Positions 1 to 8,786 of a stretch of 41,897 nucleotides of DNA are shown in pieces. Positions within the stretch are counted from its first letter, which is position 1; each line of letters starts with the position of its first letter. The stretch covers positions 1 through 41,897 of the forward strand of contig CAMWLJ010000021.1 in the NCBI GenBank assembly GCA_947175055.1, in the 5' to 3' direction. The stretch comes from an uncultured Lachnospiraceae bacterium. Its GTDB lineage: Bacteria; Bacillota; Clostridia; Lachnospirales; Lachnospiraceae. Made by a program: the position numbers and the translations under genes. The notes under the pieces are model-generated. The model was not told where the DNA came from, ran no database searches, and saw only the letters and a list, made by a program, of their open reading frames with translations.

Positions 1-490
1 AGAGATCCACGTCGGGTACGTTGACGCCCTTATGGTTGGAGACGGTTCCGCCGTTGATCACACGGCAGACAATATTGGTGCGGTCTACCTGTTCCACCTG
101 CATCTCGATCAGACCGTCGTCGATCAGTACGCGCATGCCGACTTCTAGATCTTCATAGAGCCGGTTGTAGGTCACGCTTACCTTGTCTTTGGTGCCCTCA
201 ACCTCGTCGGCGGTCAGGGTGAAGAGTTGGCCGTCTGCCAGGGTCACACGTCCGTCCTTGAAATTTTTCACCCGGACTTCCGGGCCTTTGGTATCCAGCA
301 GGATCGCCACCGGCTGTCCTACTTCTTTACGCAGTTTCTTTATCATATCCATTCTTTTTTTGTGTTCGTCGTAAGTTGCGTGGGAAAAATTACACCGCGC
401 GACGTTCATTCCCGCCAGCATCATCTGTCTTAACACATCTTCATTGTCCGTTGCCGGGCCAAGGGTACATACGATCTTTGTTTTTCTCAT
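1..490 (-). CDS. pyk: Pyruvate kinase, N-terminal part (cut by window edge)
   Basis: Pyruvate kinase converts phosphoenolpyruvate and ADP to pyruvate and ATP, the last step of glycolysis, in the cytoplasm. The reverse-strand translation starts MRKTKIVCTLGPATDNED and continues with MNVARCNFSHATYDEH, the conserved N-terminal barrel signature of the family. ILLDTKGPEVR and the start of the B domain (LIDDGLIEMQV) follow. About 163 codons are present; the remainder lies beyond base 1. The ATG at 490 is preceded by GGAGG eight bases or so upstream. A Cys stands where many homologues have Leu or Phe in the VARxNFSH motif, a position I do not consider catalytic. It is transcribed divergently from the large secreted-protein gene. 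Identification is firm. Confidence 0.95.
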   Translation of the reverse strand, partial: MRKTKIVCTLGPATDNEDVLRQMMLAGMNVARCNFSHATYDEHKKRMDMIKKLRKEVGQPVAILLDTKGPEVRVKNFKDGRVTLADGQLFTLTADEVEGTKDKVSVTYNRLYEDLEVGMRVLIDDGLIEMQVEQVDRTNIVCRVINGGTVSNHKGVNVPDVDL

Positions 491-592
491 AGAAATCCTC
501 CATTCCTGCTCAGCCTGTGAACTTGGGTGCAAGCACAAAGCTGAAAGCATCTAAAGATGCCGCTATGTGGCATAAATATTTATACGCACTCT

Positions 593-622
593 ATCATATC
601 ATATTCATCTTCCGGACAACAA
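593..622 (-). promoter_or_regulatory. Possible sigma-A promoter for pyk
   Basis: On the minus strand TTGTTG (617-622) and TATGAT (593-598) are separated by 18 bases, about 100 bases upstream of the pyk start. The -35 box is imperfect, so this is tentative. A small hairpin (GCATC-TAAA-GATGC) lies in the leader at about 547-560. Confidence 0.4.
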
Positions 623-703
623 GGAAGTATTTTGCTAAGAATTTATGTGAAGCAGGATGTAAAAGGGATATATACGGATGATCTTGAAGTTTTCTGAAAT
701 CAC

Positions 704-732
704 TTTACAGAAAGGATTGTACAGAATACAAT
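704..732 (+). promoter_or_regulatory. Sigma-A type promoter for the large CAP-domain protein gene
   Basis: TTTACA (704-709), a 17-base spacer and TACAAT (727-732) make a good housekeeping promoter. It lies about 45 bases upstream of the 777 start codon, giving a short leader that contains the GAGAGGGAG ribosome binding site. Confidence 0.65.
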
Positions 733-776
733 AGTTGTAATCATGAGCGAAATTTGAAGAGAGAGGGAGAAGTGTG

Positions 777-3700
777 ATGTGGTTAAGGAAGAGGATGTAT
801 GCAGGTATCCTGGCTGCTGTTGTGGCGGTTGCATCTATGCAGCTTCCGGCTGGGACTGTCTATGCAAGAGAGACAATCGTATTATCGGATGGGATGGAAA
901 TAACTGAGGAGAAGGCGCAGCCCGCGGAAAATGGAGCCGGCGCAGTGTCGGAGAAGGCGAGTCAGCAGGGAGACGGTGAACAGCTGGGGGAGTCAGGCGA
1001 CAGTAATGAGTCGGAGCAACCAGGTGATAGTGGAGTACAGCCCGGAGAAGCGGACGACAGTGACGGATCGGAGCAACCAGGCAATGGTGGTGAACAGCCC
1101 GGGGAGTCAGACGGCAGTAACGAGTCGGAGCAACTAGGGGATGACGGCGGCCAGCCGGGAGAGCCGGGCGGCAGTAACGAGTCGGAGCAACCAGGGGATG
1201 ACGGCGAACAGCCAGGCGACGGTAGTGAGCAGCCGGATGACGGTGATAAGACAGAAGAGCCGGATGATGGAGGTAATACGCCTGCGGAGCCGGGGGAAAA
1301 CGACGAGAATGAGGGCGAGTCTGAGAGTACGGACGGTTCCGGGGAAGAGAACGGGGAGCAGGAGGATCCTGCTGATGAGATGCAGGAGCAAGTTTCCGGC
1401 AATGAAATTCCGGGATCCATGATATCCGACACTCTGCCGGAAGAAGGCGGCGGGCGCGGTATTATGGCGGTGGGAGAGGCATTGAATCTTGCGAATCTGT
1501 CGGCAGAATATACCGCGCTTGACGGCTCACGGATCAGTTCCACTGCGCAGGGACGGCCGAAGGTCCTGATATTCTATAGCAATATGTGCGGTAACAGTCG
1601 GGGCACCATTCAGCGGATCAGCCAGAAGATCGGTGATTTTGCCGAGGCGGATATTTACGCTATAGAGACAAACTGCAAAACGAAAGAAGAAGTTGAGAGC
1701 TTTCAGGCGCAGTACGGGTGCAAAGAGATTGTCTTTTCTTATGATACAGGTATGCTCAACCAGAGAAGCATGTGGGATTATGTGGATGTAAGCGGAGTCG
1801 GCAATCCTTCTTCCGACGGCAAAGTTTCCATTACCTGGCCGGTGATCGCTTATATTGATGCAGACGATCGTCTGCAATATGTAACCACGGCAGCCCAGAC
1901 TGCAGAGGGGGTATTGTCTAATCTGAAGCAGTACTGCGGATATAGCACTGAGGGCAAAGAGAGATACAAGATCACTTATGTGCTGGGCGGCGGAACAAAC
2001 AGTGCGGAGAACCCTTCCTTCTATACTTCGGAAACAGACACGATCATACTGCAGGACGCCATTAAGACGGGACAGCCGTTTGAAGGCTGGTATAAGGATC
2101 CGTTCTATTCTGCAAGAGTGAGGGAAATTGTCAAAGGCAGTACAGGGAATATAACACTTTATGCGAAATGGGGCGCTGCGTCGGCGTCTGAGATACCTTC
2201 GATCGATATGACACCGGCTGAAGGCAACGTAGTCGTAGGATTTTCGGGCGCTTATTATACGGAAAGCGTGGATAAGATCCTGAATCGCCTAAATGAGATA
2301 CGGTGGGAAGCCTGTACGCAGGGAGTGCGACACCCGGCGACCGGAAAGCCGATGACAGAGGCGGATTATGTGCCGCTGCAATGGTCGTCAGATCTGGAAG
2401 CGATCGCCAGGCTGCGGGCGGCTGAGGCAACTATTGAGAATGGTCATATGAGACCGAATGGCAAGCTTACTTTTAGCGCAACGACTTCCAACGGGGAACA
2501 ATCTTATGCAGAGAATCTGGCTTGGAATTACAGCGGGCTGATGGCAGGAATCGAGCAGTGGTACGCGGAGAAGAAGTATTGGGTAAATCAAACGGCCGGG
2601 GAAGAGACAGGCCATTACGTGAGCATAATCTATCCGGAACACCGCAGTGTCGGTGTAGGAGCGTTCCGGCTCTCCAGCGGCGGCTGGTATGCCGTGGCCC
2701 AGCAATTCAGCTATGAGGATACACTGGATGCCTATAAGAACCCCAGTCAGGGAAAATGTATACAGAATATAGAGGTACAGGGAAGCAAGGTAACGGAATG
2801 CAAATTCGGCGAGGATATGGCAGCCTATCTCAGAGAAGGCGCCACATATCAGATTCCGGTCGATGTTACCGTGCAGTATGACGATTATTATGGTAAGGCC
2901 AAAGAATACAGTGGATCTTACCAGGCAGGCGGAACGTGGAGTTCTTCCAATGAGAAAGTTGCTGTTGTAGATGGCGGAGGAGTGCTGCGTGCCATAGGAA
3001 AAGGAACAACGGAAATCAGTCTCAAGATTGATCCCAAGACCGATAAACCGACAATATCGACCGTGTTTACGGTATATGGCCGGGATGAGAATCCGATCAC
3101 GGTTCAGCGTCCCGATGTCACGACCTACAAAGTCGGACAAAAGCTTGATGTGACGGGCGGAAAGGTGACATATGTGCCATCGTCGGGCGAAAGCATCGTG
3201 ACCAAAGAGCTGACACCGGAAATGCTGAGCGGATTTGATTCCTCTAAACCGGGAATTTGTACGGTAAACGTCAGCTGTGGCGGCTATGTTACCGATTTCG
3301 ACACGTTGATCGTGGAGGAGCCGGCGCTCTCGGCAGACTATGGACAACGGCTAGACCAGGTTGCCCTGCCGGCATGCGATCATGGAACTTATAGGTGGCA
3401 GGACGGCACGACAGTATTGGATCAGGTTGGCACACGCATCTTCACAGCGGAATTTACACCTGCAGATCAAGGGAAATTTCAGAAGCTGACAGACATACAG
3501 GTGAAGGTCACGACACAGATGATGCTGGGAGAGGAGACTGAGGTAGCTTTTAAGAGCAATACGTTTGTCTACAACGGGGCCGAGCAGGAGCCGAAGGTGG
3601 TCGTTTTTGCAGGGAACACCGTATTGACAGAGGGAGAGGATTACGAGCTGTCCTACGAGGACAATAAGGATGCAGGCACGGCAGCGGTGACTGTGCAGGG

Positions 3701-6215
3701 AATCGAACATTATCATGGCAGTATCCGCAGGACTTTTGAGATCCAGCCGGCCCCGGTGGTGATCAGGGCAAAGGATACGACGATCCTGGTCGGCGGGAAG
3801 ATTCCGGCTTATGACGGCTACGCTTATGAGGTAAGCGGCCTGATGAAGGGCGATAAGCTGATAGAGAATCCCATCTTCTCCTGTGCTGCTGCCGGCACGG
3901 ATAAGACCGGTTGTTATGACATTATTCCAGGAGGCGCGGATGCCGGCCCGAACTATACGATATCCTATGAGAAGGGCAGATTGATCGTAGCCAACGAATA
4001 TGTTTCTTGCACGGTAACTTTTGATGTGCAGGGTCATGGGACGGCGCCGGACGATCAGGTTGGCATCAGGGTCGGCGATATGGTAAAGCGGCCTGCAGAT
4101 CCCTCTGCCGAAGATTATCGGTTCGATGGCTGGTACAGAGACGCCGCATGTACGAAGGAATGGAAGTTTGATACCGATATCGTGCAGGCTGATATGACAT
4201 TATATGCGAAATGGCTGTATGATGCGGGCAGGCAAGACGGCTTTGCGATGCAGGAAATAGCTGATATGTATTATACAGGGAAGGCTTGTAAGCCTGCGGT
4301 GAGTGTCTATGATGGCCCGACACTGCTTAAGGCAGGCCGGGATTATCAGATCAGATATTATAATAACGTCAATGCCAACAAGGACAATATGCGCAAGCAG
4401 GGTAATGGTGTGGGAGCCTTTTTCAAGGAGGAACTTCCTTATGTGGAGATCACCGGAAAAGGTAACTATACGGAGAAAGTTAAAGTAAACTTCAATATTC
4501 TTCCGGTAATGATCGGAGACGGCGGCAAGGATGCAGCGGCCGGCGTGACGGTGAAGGCGACGGATCAGCTTGTGAAAGCAACGAAAGTACAGAAACCGTT
4601 TAGCTCCATCAAATACGGTAAGACGATGCGGAAGGAGATAGATTATACCGTATCCCTGGTAGTAGAAAACGGACGTGATCAGTCGGGCAGGAACCTGGCT
4701 GTGGGCAAGGAACTGGAGGGAGCTGTCATTCCTGCAGGATATGAGGGAGAATTCAAGCTGACGATCCAGGGAATCGGGAACTACACAGGCAGCATCAGTA
4801 AACCAGTTTACGTTGCGGACAAAGCGCATTTGATCAAGAATGCCCGGATCACGCTGGGCAGGAACCTTAAGAATATTTCCTTTGATGGCAAAGCAATAGA
4901 ATTACGTGCTGCGGAAAATGATTCTGCGGATGTATTTACGGTAAAATACGGCAGGGAATCACTGCGATACAATAAGGATTATCGCGTGCGATACCGCAAC
5001 AATGACCGGGTCGGCAAGGCGGAACTGACCATCATCGGGATGGGTGAATATGTCGGTGAGAAAACAGTGACTTTCAACATTACGGGGAGGTCTTTTACAT
5101 CCAGAACGGTGGATATAGAAGGTATAGAAGACAAGGTCTACACCGGAACGGCGTTGACGCAGAATGATGCTTTTGTGATTTACGGGAAAGGAACGGAGGA
5201 CGAAAGAGCGCTGGTATACGGGACAGATTATACGATCAGCTATGCGAAGAATGTGAATGCCGGTACTGCCGTTATGACCTTCAAGGGAACGGAACAAGCA
5301 GGTTACAGAGGAAGTTTTAAGCAGACGTTTAAGATCGCGGCCGCAGATATCACGCAGACCGAGCAGGCAGCAGAGATGAAGGATATGTCTGTCAGCTACA
5401 GCAGAGCAGGTGTTATGCCAGGCAGCGAGGTCGTACTTACCAATGGGGCAGGCATCAGACTGATCAATGGAAAAGATTATACGCTGCGGTATAAGAATAA
5501 TAAGGCAGTGGCGGATAGGTCAGACGAAGAGCCGCCGACGATCGTTGTGAAGGGTAAAGGAAACTATACGGGAGAGCTTCCGGTCTATTTCAGCATCGTC
5601 AAGAAAGAGCTTACTGCAGACGATATCACGATCAAAACCTCATCCGTAGCCTATAAGGAGAATAAGGAAGCCGATTATGCATATAAGCCGTCGGTAAAAC
5701 TGCTGGATGGAAAGAAGCAGCTGCGTGCAGGTGTGGATTACGAGATTACCTATGTGAACAATACGCAGGCTGCCTATGAGGCTTATCTGCAGGATTCCGG
5801 AAGAATCGAGCAGAATGCAGCGGCTGGCAATGAGGCAGAACGGGGAGGAGGTGCAGGAGGGCCGCAGGCAGTTATCACGCAGAAAGCAGACAGCAGCTAT
5901 ACGCAGCGGGAACCGCTTGTCGTACCGCTTACGATCTACCGTAACAAGCTGACGAAATCAAATCTGACGGTGGAGATTGCTGAGTCCGTCTATACAGGAA
6001 CGACAGTTACGCCTAAAGTGACGGTATATTACCAGGGCAAAGACGGGGGCAGCAGGGTCCTGCTTACAGAAGGAACGGATTATTCGCTTACTTATGGAAA
6101 TAATACCACCTCCGGTAAAAATAAAGGAAGCGTTAAGATCAGCGGTATCGGGCCTGATTACGGCGGTGACGTGACTGTGAAGTTTGATATTGGGAAGAAA
6201 GTGATCGCCTATTAG
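777..6215 (+). CDS. Giant secreted protein: thioredoxin-like, CAP domain, InlB/MBG and Ig-like repeats
   Basis: A secreted protein of about 1812 residues; molecular function unknown. It begins with a signal peptide (MWLRKRMYAG, hydrophobic core, then a YARE-like cleavage region). An acidic Gly/Glu/Asp/Pro linker with 57-bp repeats follows to about residue 215. A thioredoxin-like domain (about 235-395) has CGNS at the position of the usual CxxC, so only one Cys of the redox pair is present. Next come an InlB-type repeat ending LYAKW, and a CAP/SCP domain (about 495-655, with HMRPNGK, AENLAW, GHY and VGVGAF). A Big2-like module, an MBG-like domain and a second InlB repeat follow. Around eight copies of a Y-x-G...G-x-DY...Y-x-N...G-x-G-x-Y-x-G module extend to the C terminus. 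No LPXTG anchor is visible. A GTG at 774 is in frame, but the ATG at 777 has better spacing from GGGAG. A terminator follows. Role in surface binding is inference only. Confidence 0.85.
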   Translation: MWLRKRMYAGILAAVVAVASMQLPAGTVYARETIVLSDGMEITEEKAQPAENGAGAVSEKASQQGDGEQLGESGDSNESEQPGDSGVQPGEADDSDGSEQPGNGGEQPGESDGSNESEQLGDDGGQPGEPGGSNESEQPGDDGEQPGDGSEQPDDGDKTEEPDDGGNTPAEPGENDENEGESESTDGSGEENGEQEDPADEMQEQVSGNEIPGSMISDTLPEEGGGRGIMAVGEALNLANLSAEYTALDGSRISSTAQGRPKVLIFYSNMCGNSRGTIQRISQKIGDFAEADIYAIETNCKTKEEVESFQAQYGCKEIVFSYDTGMLNQRSMWDYVDVSGVGNPSSDGKVSITWPVIAYIDADDRLQYVTTAAQTAEGVLSNLKQYCGYSTEGKERYKITYVLGGGTNSAENPSFYTSETDTIILQDAIKTGQPFEGWYKDPFYSARVREIVKGSTGNITLYAKWGAASASEIPSIDMTPAEGNVVVGFSGAYYTESVDKILNRLNEIRWEACTQGVRHPATGKPMTEADYVPLQWSSDLEAIARLRAAEATIENGHMRPNGKLTFSATTSNGEQSYAENLAWNYSGLMAGIEQWYAEKKYWVNQTAGEETGHYVSIIYPEHRSVGVGAFRLSSGGWYAVAQQFSYEDTLDAYKNPSQGKCIQNIEVQGSKVTECKFGEDMAAYLREGATYQIPVDVTVQYDDYYGKAKEYSGSYQAGGTWSSSNEKVAVVDGGGVLRAIGKGTTEISLKIDPKTDKPTISTVFTVYGRDENPITVQRPDVTTYKVGQKLDVTGGKVTYVPSSGESIVTKELTPEMLSGFDSSKPGICTVNVSCGGYVTDFDTLIVEEPALSADYGQRLDQVALPACDHGTYRWQDGTTVLDQVGTRIFTAEFTPADQGKFQKLTDIQVKVTTQMMLGEETEVAFKSNTFVYNGAEQEPKVVVFAGNTVLTEGEDYELSYEDNKDAGTAAVTVQGIEHYHGSIRRTFEIQPAPVVIRAKDTTILVGGKIPAYDGYAYEVSGLMKGDKLIENPIFSCAAAGTDKTGCYDIIPGGADAGPNYTISYEKGRLIVANEYVSCTVTFDVQGHGTAPDDQVGIRVGDMVKRPADPSAEDYRFDGWYRDAACTKEWKFDTDIVQADMTLYAKWLYDAGRQDGFAMQEIADMYYTGKACKPAVSVYDGPTLLKAGRDYQIRYYNNVNANKDNMRKQGNGVGAFFKEELPYVEITGKGNYTEKVKVNFNILPVMIGDGGKDAAAGVTVKATDQLVKATKVQKPFSSIKYGKTMRKEIDYTVSLVVENGRDQSGRNLAVGKELEGAVIPAGYEGEFKLTIQGIGNYTGSISKPVYVADKAHLIKNARITLGRNLKNISFDGKAIELRAAENDSADVFTVKYGRESLRYNKDYRVRYRNNDRVGKAELTIIGMGEYVGEKTVTFNITGRSFTSRTVDIEGIEDKVYTGTALTQNDAFVIYGKGTEDERALVYGTDYTISYAKNVNAGTAVMTFKGTEQAGYRGSFKQTFKIAAADITQTEQAAEMKDMSVSYSRAGVMPGSEVVLTNGAGIRLINGKDYTLRYKNNKAVADRSDEEPPTIVVKGKGNYTGELPVYFSIVKKELTADDITIKTSSVAYKENKEADYAYKPSVKLLDGKKQLRAGVDYEITYVNNTQAAYEAYLQDSGRIEQNAAAGNEAERGGGAGGPQAVITQKADSSYTQREPLVVPLTIYRNKLTKSNLTVEIAESVYTGTTVTPKVTVYYQGKDGGSRVLLTEGTDYSLTYGNNTTSGKNKGSVKISGIGPDYGGDVTVKFDIGKKVIAY
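996..1223 (+). repeat. 57-bp in-frame tandem repeat (about four units)
   Basis: Units begin at about 996, 1053, 1110 and 1167. Each encodes a 19-residue motif built around GSNESEQPGDDGEQPG, with one partial unit before. The period is a multiple of three, so copy-number change would keep the reading frame. The encoded segment is an acidic, presumably unstructured spacer between the signal peptide and the folded domains. Confidence 0.8.
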
Positions 6216-6226
6216 GCAGTATCTAC

Positions 6227-6267
6227 AAAACGGGTTCTCGATGGTAATTTCCTCGGGAACCCGTTTT
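6227..6267 (+). terminator. Rho-independent terminator after the CAP-domain protein gene
   Basis: An 11-bp perfect stem, AAAACGGGTTC (6227-6237) with GAACCCGTTTT (6257-6267), closes a 19-base loop and ends in a T run. It starts 12 bases after the stop codon. The A-rich left arm means it may also work in the other direction. Confidence 0.85.
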
Positions 6268-6359
6268 AGGATATTCATGAAAGCTTTTGCGCCTGGGCAT
6301 TCACTGTTTTTTTATGTATTTCTTTTCAAAATAATACACTTTCCTAAATATGGTGTGGT

Positions 6360-6368
6360 TGCTATAAT
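6360..6368 (+). promoter_or_regulatory. Extended -10 promoter for the alpha-galactosidase gene
   Basis: TGCTATAAT is an extended -10 element (TGn before a perfect TATAAT). The expected -35 position reads TTTCCT, which is weak, consistent with an extended -10 promoter. The leader to the ATG at 6465 is about 90 bases. Confidence 0.5.
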
Positions 6369-6464
6369 AAGATATGAAGACATACTAAGCCGGCAAAGAA
6401 CGCCGCCTAAGTATGTCATAGCCATGAACGGGTATATCCCGGGAAAATGAGAGGAGAAAGCAGA

Positions 6465-8675
6465 ATGCAGATCAATTACAATGAACAGAACAGGGTGTTT
6501 AAGATAGATACGGAACATACCAGTTACTGTATTGGTATCGTGGATGAGGAAAACTTTGTCGGACACATTTATTATGGAAGGAAGCTGACAGATGATAATC
6601 TGTGTTATCTGATGCGGACGACGGAGCCGCCTTTCGTGCCGTCGAGGAACAACAGGGACAGGACATCATTCCTGGACACGTTTCCGATGGAATACACGGG
6701 GCACGGGCTGGGGGATTACCGTGAGGGTACTTTGATGGTGAGAACGGCAGGTGGTCATTCGGGTGTGTCGCTGTCCTATGTCTCTCATAGGATCATTGAT
6801 GGAAAAGAAGTGCTTGCGGGACTTCCGGCGACTTTCGGGGAGGCCGATGCCTGCAAGACGTTGGAGATCACGTGTGAAGACAAGATTTTGGGGCTGCAGG
6901 TAATCTTATCCTATAGTATTTTTGCAGACAATGACGCCATAGCACGGAGCGTGAGAGTTGTAAATGGCGGGAAAGAGGCTGTCTATCTGACAAAGGTTCT
7001 GTCGGCCTGCATCGATATGGATAATGAAGATTACGAGATGATCACGCTGCAGGGTTCCTGGGCGAGAGAACGGATCATCCAGACAAGACCTGTAGTGAAG
7101 GGCAAGCAGGGGGTATCTTCGGTGCGGGGAGAATCAAGCCATCAGGAGCATCCGTTTATGGCATGGAAAAGCAAGACGACTACGGAAGAGGCCGGGGATA
7201 TCTATGCTATGAATTTTGTCTATTCCGGTAATTTCTTGGCGCAGATTGAGGGAGATCAGTTTGGCAGTATGCGGGCACTGATGGGCATTCATCCGCAGGA
7301 TTTCTGTTGGAAACTGGAGCCGGGAGAAGCGTTCCAGGCACCGGAGGTGATCTGCGTGTATTCCGCGGAGGGTATCGGCGGTATGACCAGAACCTTCCAT
7401 GACTTATATCGGAAGCATTTGATCCGGGGTGAATATAAAGATAAGAAGCGCCCCATCCTGATCAATAACTGGGAGGCGACTTATTTCAACTTTGATACGG
7501 ATAAATTACTGGATATCGCGCGGGAAGCGTCGGGTCTCGGCATAGAGATGCTGGTCATGGACGACGGCTGGTTTGGGTATCGGAATGATGACAATACGAG
7601 CCTGGGAGACTGGCAGGTCAATGAGGAGAAGCTAAAAGGCGGCCTGAAATATCTGGTGGATGAGGTCAATAAGCTGGGCCTGAAATTCGGCATATGGCTG
7701 GAGCCGGAGATGATCTCCCCGGATTCCAACCTGTACAGAGCACATCCCGACTGGGCATTTGCAATTCCCGGTAGAACGGGAAGCCTTGCCAGAAATCAGT
7801 ATGTGCTGGATCTGACGAGACAGGAAGTGCGGGACTATGTGTATGATATGATCGCAGCGGTGCTGCGCAGCGCGAATATCGAGTATGTGAAATGGGATAT
7901 GAACAGACAATTGTCTGATATGGGAAGCTGTGGCCTGCCTGCCGACAGACAGGGTGAACTTTTCCACAGACAGGTGCTTGCGGTGTATGAGCTGCAGGAT
8001 CGGATGACGAAGGAATTCCCATATCTGTTGTTGGAGAACTGCTCCGGGGGAGGGGCAAGATTTGATCCGGGCATGCTCTATTACAGCCCACAGATCTGGT
8101 GCTCTGATGATACGGATGCGGTGGAGAGGCTTTCTATTCAGGCCGGTACGGCAATGATCTACCCGCTGTCCACCATGGGAGCACATGTGTCTGACTGCCC
8201 GAATCATGCGCTGGGACGGACAACGCCTTTTGAGACGAGAGGATATGTGGCGCTGGCAGGCACTTTTGGCTATGAACTTGATGTAACTAAGATTCCGGAA
8301 GAAGACCGGGCTATGATACCGGCGCAGACGGCAATGTATCACAAGTACAACGATCTGGTGCGTGAGGGAGATTATTACAGGATTGCGCATTATGCCGAAA
8401 ACCATTATTATGATTGTTATGAGGTTGTGGCCAAGGATAAGAGCGAGGCGCTTGTCACCTACATTCAGGTGCTGAACCGTCCTAATTACCACAGCAGGCG
8501 TATCAGGATACCGGGGCTTGATCTGCAGGCGGTCTATGGGATAGAGAATACAGAGGACTGGCCTGAGATCGCACAGACGGAGTACAGAGGAGATGCGCTG
8601 CAGTTTGCGGGCATCAATATACCGCCGCTTTGGGGCGATTTCAAGGGGAGGCTTCTGCATCTTGTGAGAAAGTAG
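6465..8675 (+). CDS. Alpha-galactosidase, glycoside hydrolase family 36
   Basis: Hydrolyses terminal alpha-1,6-linked galactose from oligosaccharides such as melibiose and raffinose by a retaining mechanism. The protein is 736 residues, a typical bacterial GH36 length, and has no signal peptide, so it should act in the cytoplasm on imported sugars. Family signatures are clear: DDGWFGYRNDD and LGDW in the barrel, KWDMNR with the expected nucleophile Asp478, ENCSGGGARFD, and WCSDDTDA with the expected acid/base Asp548. The start is set at the ATG at 6465, eight bases after GAGGAG; an in-frame ATG at 6447 lacks a ribosome binding site. No transporter or regulator gene is adjacent, so the sugar uptake system must be elsewhere. 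Confidence 0.95.
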   Translation: MQINYNEQNRVFKIDTEHTSYCIGIVDEENFVGHIYYGRKLTDDNLCYLMRTTEPPFVPSRNNRDRTSFLDTFPMEYTGHGLGDYREGTLMVRTAGGHSGVSLSYVSHRIIDGKEVLAGLPATFGEADACKTLEITCEDKILGLQVILSYSIFADNDAIARSVRVVNGGKEAVYLTKVLSACIDMDNEDYEMITLQGSWARERIIQTRPVVKGKQGVSSVRGESSHQEHPFMAWKSKTTTEEAGDIYAMNFVYSGNFLAQIEGDQFGSMRALMGIHPQDFCWKLEPGEAFQAPEVICVYSAEGIGGMTRTFHDLYRKHLIRGEYKDKKRPILINNWEATYFNFDTDKLLDIAREASGLGIEMLVMDDGWFGYRNDDNTSLGDWQVNEEKLKGGLKYLVDEVNKLGLKFGIWLEPEMISPDSNLYRAHPDWAFAIPGRTGSLARNQYVLDLTRQEVRDYVYDMIAAVLRSANIEYVKWDMNRQLSDMGSCGLPADRQGELFHRQVLAVYELQDRMTKEFPYLLLENCSGGGARFDPGMLYYSPQIWCSDDTDAVERLSIQAGTAMIYPLSTMGAHVSDCPNHALGRTTPFETRGYVALAGTFGYELDVTKIPEEDRAMIPAQTAMYHKYNDLVREGDYYRIAHYAENHYYDCYEVVAKDKSEALVTYIQVLNRPNYHSRRIRIPGLDLQAVYGIENTEDWPEIAQTEYRGDALQFAGINIPPLWGDFKGRLLHLVRK

Positions 8676-8705
8676 TGGGAAGGATGAGAAGGTTGAATGA
8701 ATTTG

Positions 8706-8780
8706 TGCCGAGGCGTCACAGATTCTATTGAACGCGTCCTTGGCGTAAAACGCTTCGCAAAAAACTGCTTCGGCATGGAG
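8706..8780. repeat. REP-like inverted repeat (copy 1)
   Basis: TGCCGAGGCGTCACA (8706-8720) is nearly the inverse of CTTCGGCA (8768-8775), enclosing about 45 bases. GCTTCGGCATGGAG (8767-8780) is identical to 10134-10147. The right end overlaps the ribosome binding site of the aminotransferase gene, so folding could affect its translation. Related sequence occurs at 10123-10142 and 35225-35237. Confidence 0.5.
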
Positions 8781-8786
8781 GTAAAT

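Noticed and set aside
996..1223. Regular repeat considered as a CRISPR array
   Set aside because: Units are contiguous with no spacers and keep a protein reading frame. No cas genes are present.
962..1543. Ser/Pro-rich antisense frame opposite the 57-bp repeats
   Set aside because: It is the reverse complement of the Gly/Glu-rich coding repeat; its composition is an artefact.
2388..3347. Long antisense frames within the CAP-protein gene, and similar ones opposite grpE, dnaK, galactosidase and thiI
   Set aside because: They are shadows of well-supported genes on the other strand, lacking ribosome binding sites and recognisable domains.
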